A DNA stretch of 17,185 nt from Eudoraea sp. (GTDB taxonomy: Bacteria > Bacteroidota > Bacteroidia > Flavobacteriales > Flavobacteriaceae): the NCBI GenBank assembly GCA_013041785.1, contig JABDRK010000332.1, positions 1-17,185 on the forward strand. The letters are read 5' to 3'. The notes beneath the pieces were generated by a model. It had not been told where the DNA came from and ran no database searches. It saw only the letters and a program-made list of their open reading frames with translations. Shown in pieces: positions 15,663-17,185 of this stretch (position 1 is the first letter of the stretch; each line of letters begins with the position of its first letter). Made by a program: the position numbers and the translations under genes.

Positions 15663-16187
15663 ATGTACGCAAAATATAAGAATGTTGAAACGGTTAAGCC
15701 CGGTGGTCTCGAACTAAAGGATCGCCTGGTTGGAGTACAAAGGGTTACCAAGGTTACCAAAGGGGGTAGGGCTTTTGGATTCTCTGCTATTGTTGTAGTT
15801 GGAGATGAAAATGGCGTGGTAGGCCATGGACTTGGTAAGTCTAAAGAAGTAGCAACGGCGATTGCCAAAGCTATAGAGGACGCCAAGAAAAATCTGATCA
15901 GGATTCCCCTGAGTAAAGGAACCTTGCCTCACGAACAAAAAGGAAAATATGGTGGAGCTCGTGTATATATCCAACCTGCTTCACATGGTACCGGAGTAAT
16001 TGCTGGTGGTGCTGTAAGGGCCGTACTGGAATCCGTAGGCGTTCAGGATGTACTTTCGAAATCACAGGGATCTTCCAACCCTCACAATGTGGTTAAGGCT
16101 ACTTTTGATGCCCTGCTGCAGTTGCGTGATGCCCGAACAGTGGCTAATCAAAGGGGTATTTCCCTTGAAAAAGTCTTTAAAGGATAA
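15663..16187 (+). CDS. rpsE: 30S ribosomal protein S5 (uS5)
   Basis: S5 works with S3 and S4 at the mRNA entry channel and influences decoding fidelity and spectinomycin sensitivity. From the ATG at 15663 the product has 174 residues, starting [20 protein letters not shown]. The double-stranded-RNA-binding-like domain holds [20 protein letters not shown] and [15 protein letters not shown]. The second domain has [20 protein letters not shown] and [20 protein letters not shown], and the end is [14 protein letters not shown] at 15657, two codons upstream in the same frame, is an alternative start giving 176 residues. I prefer ATG because relatives begin with MY-KYKNVE. The gap to rplR is 8 bases with the ATG, 2 with the GTG. 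Confidence 0.97.
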   Translation: MYAKYKNVETVKPGGLELKDRLVGVQRVTKVTKGGRAFGFSAIVVVGDENGVVGHGLGKSKEVATAIAKAIEDAKKNLIRIPLSKGTLPHEQKGKYGGARVYIQPASHGTGVIAGGAVRAVLESVGVQDVLSKSQGSSNPHNVVKATFDALLQLRDARTVANQRGISLEKVFKG

Positions 16188-16198
16188 TCAGGAACAGG

Positions 16199-16378
16199 AT
16201 GGGAAAAATACGAGTAAAACAGGTAAAAAGCGGTATCAAAAAACCTCAGAATCAGAAAAGAACACTGGAGGCTCTTGGACTGCGCAGGATTGGACAGGTG
16301 GTAGAACATGAGGACACCCCCAACATCCTGGGAATGATCAATAAAGTAAAACATTTGGTTTCCACCGAGGAGGCCTAG
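16199..16378 (+). CDS. rpmD: 50S ribosomal protein L30 (uL30)
   Basis: A short gene of 59 codons found by translating the gap between rpsE and rplO. L30 is a small protein on the solvent side of the 50S subunit. The product begins MGKIRVKQVKSGIKKPQNQK, followed by RTLEALGLRRIGQVVEHEDT and PNILGMINKVKHLV. The central TLEALGLRRIGQ is the L30 hallmark, and the length is the family norm for bacteria. It ends with TAG, less usual here than TAA. Its place between rpsE and rplO is the universal one for bacterial spc clusters. It starts 11 bases after rpsE (GGAACAGG before ATG) and rplO starts 15 bases after it. Confidence 0.98.
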   Translation: MGKIRVKQVKSGIKKPQNQKRTLEALGLRRIGQVVEHEDTPNILGMINKVKHLVSTEEA

Positions 16379-16393
16379 AAAAGGAACCGCAAG

Positions 16394-16846
16394 ATGAGTT
16401 TAAACAATCTGAAACCAGCCAAAGGGGCTGTGCACAAAGCAGGCAAATCAGTGGGTAGGGGACAAGGCTCCGGTAAAGGAGGAACAGCAACCCGTGGCCA
16501 CAAAGGAGCTAAGTCACGTTCCGGGTATTCCAGGAAAATTGGTTTTGAAGGTGGCCAGATGCCTTTGCAACGAAGGGTACCCAAATTTGGGTTTAAAAAT
16601 ATCAACCGGGTAGAATATCGGGGAATCAACCTGAGTGAGCTGCAGAAGCTGGTAGAAAAAGGTGCAGTAAAGGATACGGTTTCATTAGAGGATTTGGTGG
16701 CCAACCGGCTTGCTGGCAAAAACGATTTGGTAAAAATTCTGGGTGGAGGTGAAGTTAAGGCTTCCCTGAAAGTAAGTGCCCATAAATTCACAGCCTCTGC
16801 CAAAGCTGCTATTGAAGCTGCAGGTGGAGAAGCGATAAGCGTGTAA
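16394..16846 (+). CDS. rplO: 50S ribosomal protein L15 (uL15)
   Basis: L15 is a 50S assembly protein with a long glycine- and lysine-rich extension threading into 23S rRNA. The 150-residue product begins MSLNNLKPAKGAVHKAGKSV, with GRGQGSGKGGTATRGHKGAK, SRSGYSRKIGFEGGQMPLQR and RVPKFGFKN as its N-terminal extension and signature. The folded C-terminal half has GEVKASLKVSAHKFTASAKA and AIEAAGGEAISV. Length is normal. It follows rpmD by 15 bases (AAAAGGAACCGCAAG before ATG), with secY 12 bases further, the typical L30-L15-SecY order. Confidence 0.99.
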   Translation: MSLNNLKPAKGAVHKAGKSVGRGQGSGKGGTATRGHKGAKSRSGYSRKIGFEGGQMPLQRRVPKFGFKNINRVEYRGINLSELQKLVEKGAVKDTVSLEDLVANRLAGKNDLVKILGGGEVKASLKVSAHKFTASAKAAIEAAGGEAISV

Positions 16847-16858
16847 GAGTCAATACCT

Positions 16859-17185
16859 ATGAAGAAATTCTTTGAGATTTTATCGAATATTTGGAAGATC
16901 GAGGAACTCCGCGGACGCATTATTGTAACGTTGGGGTTACTTCTTGTGTACCGTTTTGGTGCCCAGGTAGTTCTCCCAGGTATTGATACTTCACAACTGG
17001 CAGAACTTTCTTCCAATACCGAACAGGGAATCCTGGGGATCCTGAATGCCTTTACAGGAGGGGCCTTTGCTAATGCCTCGGTATTCGCATTGGGGATTAT
17101 GCCGTATATCTCTGCTTCTATCGTTGTGCAGTTAATGGGTATTGCCGTGCCATATCTTCAAAAGCTAGATAAGGAAGGTGAGAGT
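16859..17185 (+). CDS. secY: Preprotein translocase subunit SecY, C-terminus cut off by window edge
   Basis: The first 109 codons of the channel subunit of the SecYEG translocon, which moves preproteins across or into the inner membrane. The translation starts MKKFFEILSNIWKIEELRGR, followed by the first membrane segment IIVTLGLLLVYRFGAQVVLP. Next comes the conserved GIDTSQLAE periplasmic stretch, then NAFTGGAFANASVFALGIMP in the plug region and YISASIVVQLMGI in the second membrane segment. The reading frame is open to the last base of the window. It directly follows rplO, as in most bacteria, which couples ribosome and translocon supply. Confidence 0.98.
   Translation, partial: MKKFFEILSNIWKIEELRGRIIVTLGLLLVYRFGAQVVLPGIDTSQLAELSSNTEQGILGILNAFTGGAFANASVFALGIMPYISASIVVQLMGIAVPYLQKLDKEGES

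Noticed and set aside
1..17185. tRNA or rRNA genes, CRISPR arrays, insertion sequences, prophage or integration sites
   Set aside because: I read the gaps on both strands and saw no cloverleaf, repeat-spacer array, transposase frame or terminal repeats; the only gaps above 100 bases are 4089-4574 and 7899-8054.

Overview
The window looks like chromosomal DNA from the phylum Bacteroidota, most likely the family Flavobacteriaceae. Four things point there: a SusC/SusD outer-membrane pair; a Bacteroidota-type promoter (TTTG, 19 bases, TAnnTTTG) in front of the ribosomal genes; A-rich gene starts that almost all lack a Shine-Dalgarno sequence; and a ribosomal gene order in which rpsL-rpsG-fusA runs straight into rpsJ with no tuf. 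I do not name a genus.

Layout. Positions 1-4088 (minus strand) hold a susC-susD pair: a complete 1081-residue TonB-dependent SusC/RagA transporter, followed by a SusD/RagB-like surface lipoprotein that runs off the left edge. Positions 4089-4574 are an AT-rich divergent spacer with one promoter candidate for each direction. Positions 4575-17185 (plus strand) are a tightly packed ribosomal superoperon: rpsL, rpsG, fusA, rpsJ, rplC, rplD, rplW, rplB, rpsS, rplV, rpsC, rplP, rpmC, rpsQ, rplN, rplX, rplE, rpsN, rpsH, rplF, rplR, rpsE, rpmD, rplO and the first 109 codons of secY. These correspond to the str, S10 and spc operons of E. coli joined into one unit. All are intact and of family-typical length. 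rpmD is only 59 codons long and easily missed.

How the genes work together. The plus-strand block supplies the translocation GTPase EF-G, most of the small-subunit decoding and head proteins, many primary-binding 50S proteins, and the SecY channel. Gaps between genes are usually 0-33 bases. The one exception is the 156-base gap between rpsJ and rplC. It holds a GC-rich set of inverted repeats, a possible 26-codon Lys/Arg-rich reading frame that begins in the rpsJ stop codon (TAATG), and then a terminator-like hairpin with seven T residues whose 5' arm can pair in another way. I read this as a candidate internal attenuator or ribosomal-protein leader separating the str genes plus rpsJ from the rest. 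It is the most interesting part of the window.

I saw no tRNA, rRNA, mobile element, CRISPR array or integration site. Most of the window is conserved core genome, so a wholly new system is unlikely; the rpsJ-rplC leader is the main candidate for undescribed regulation.
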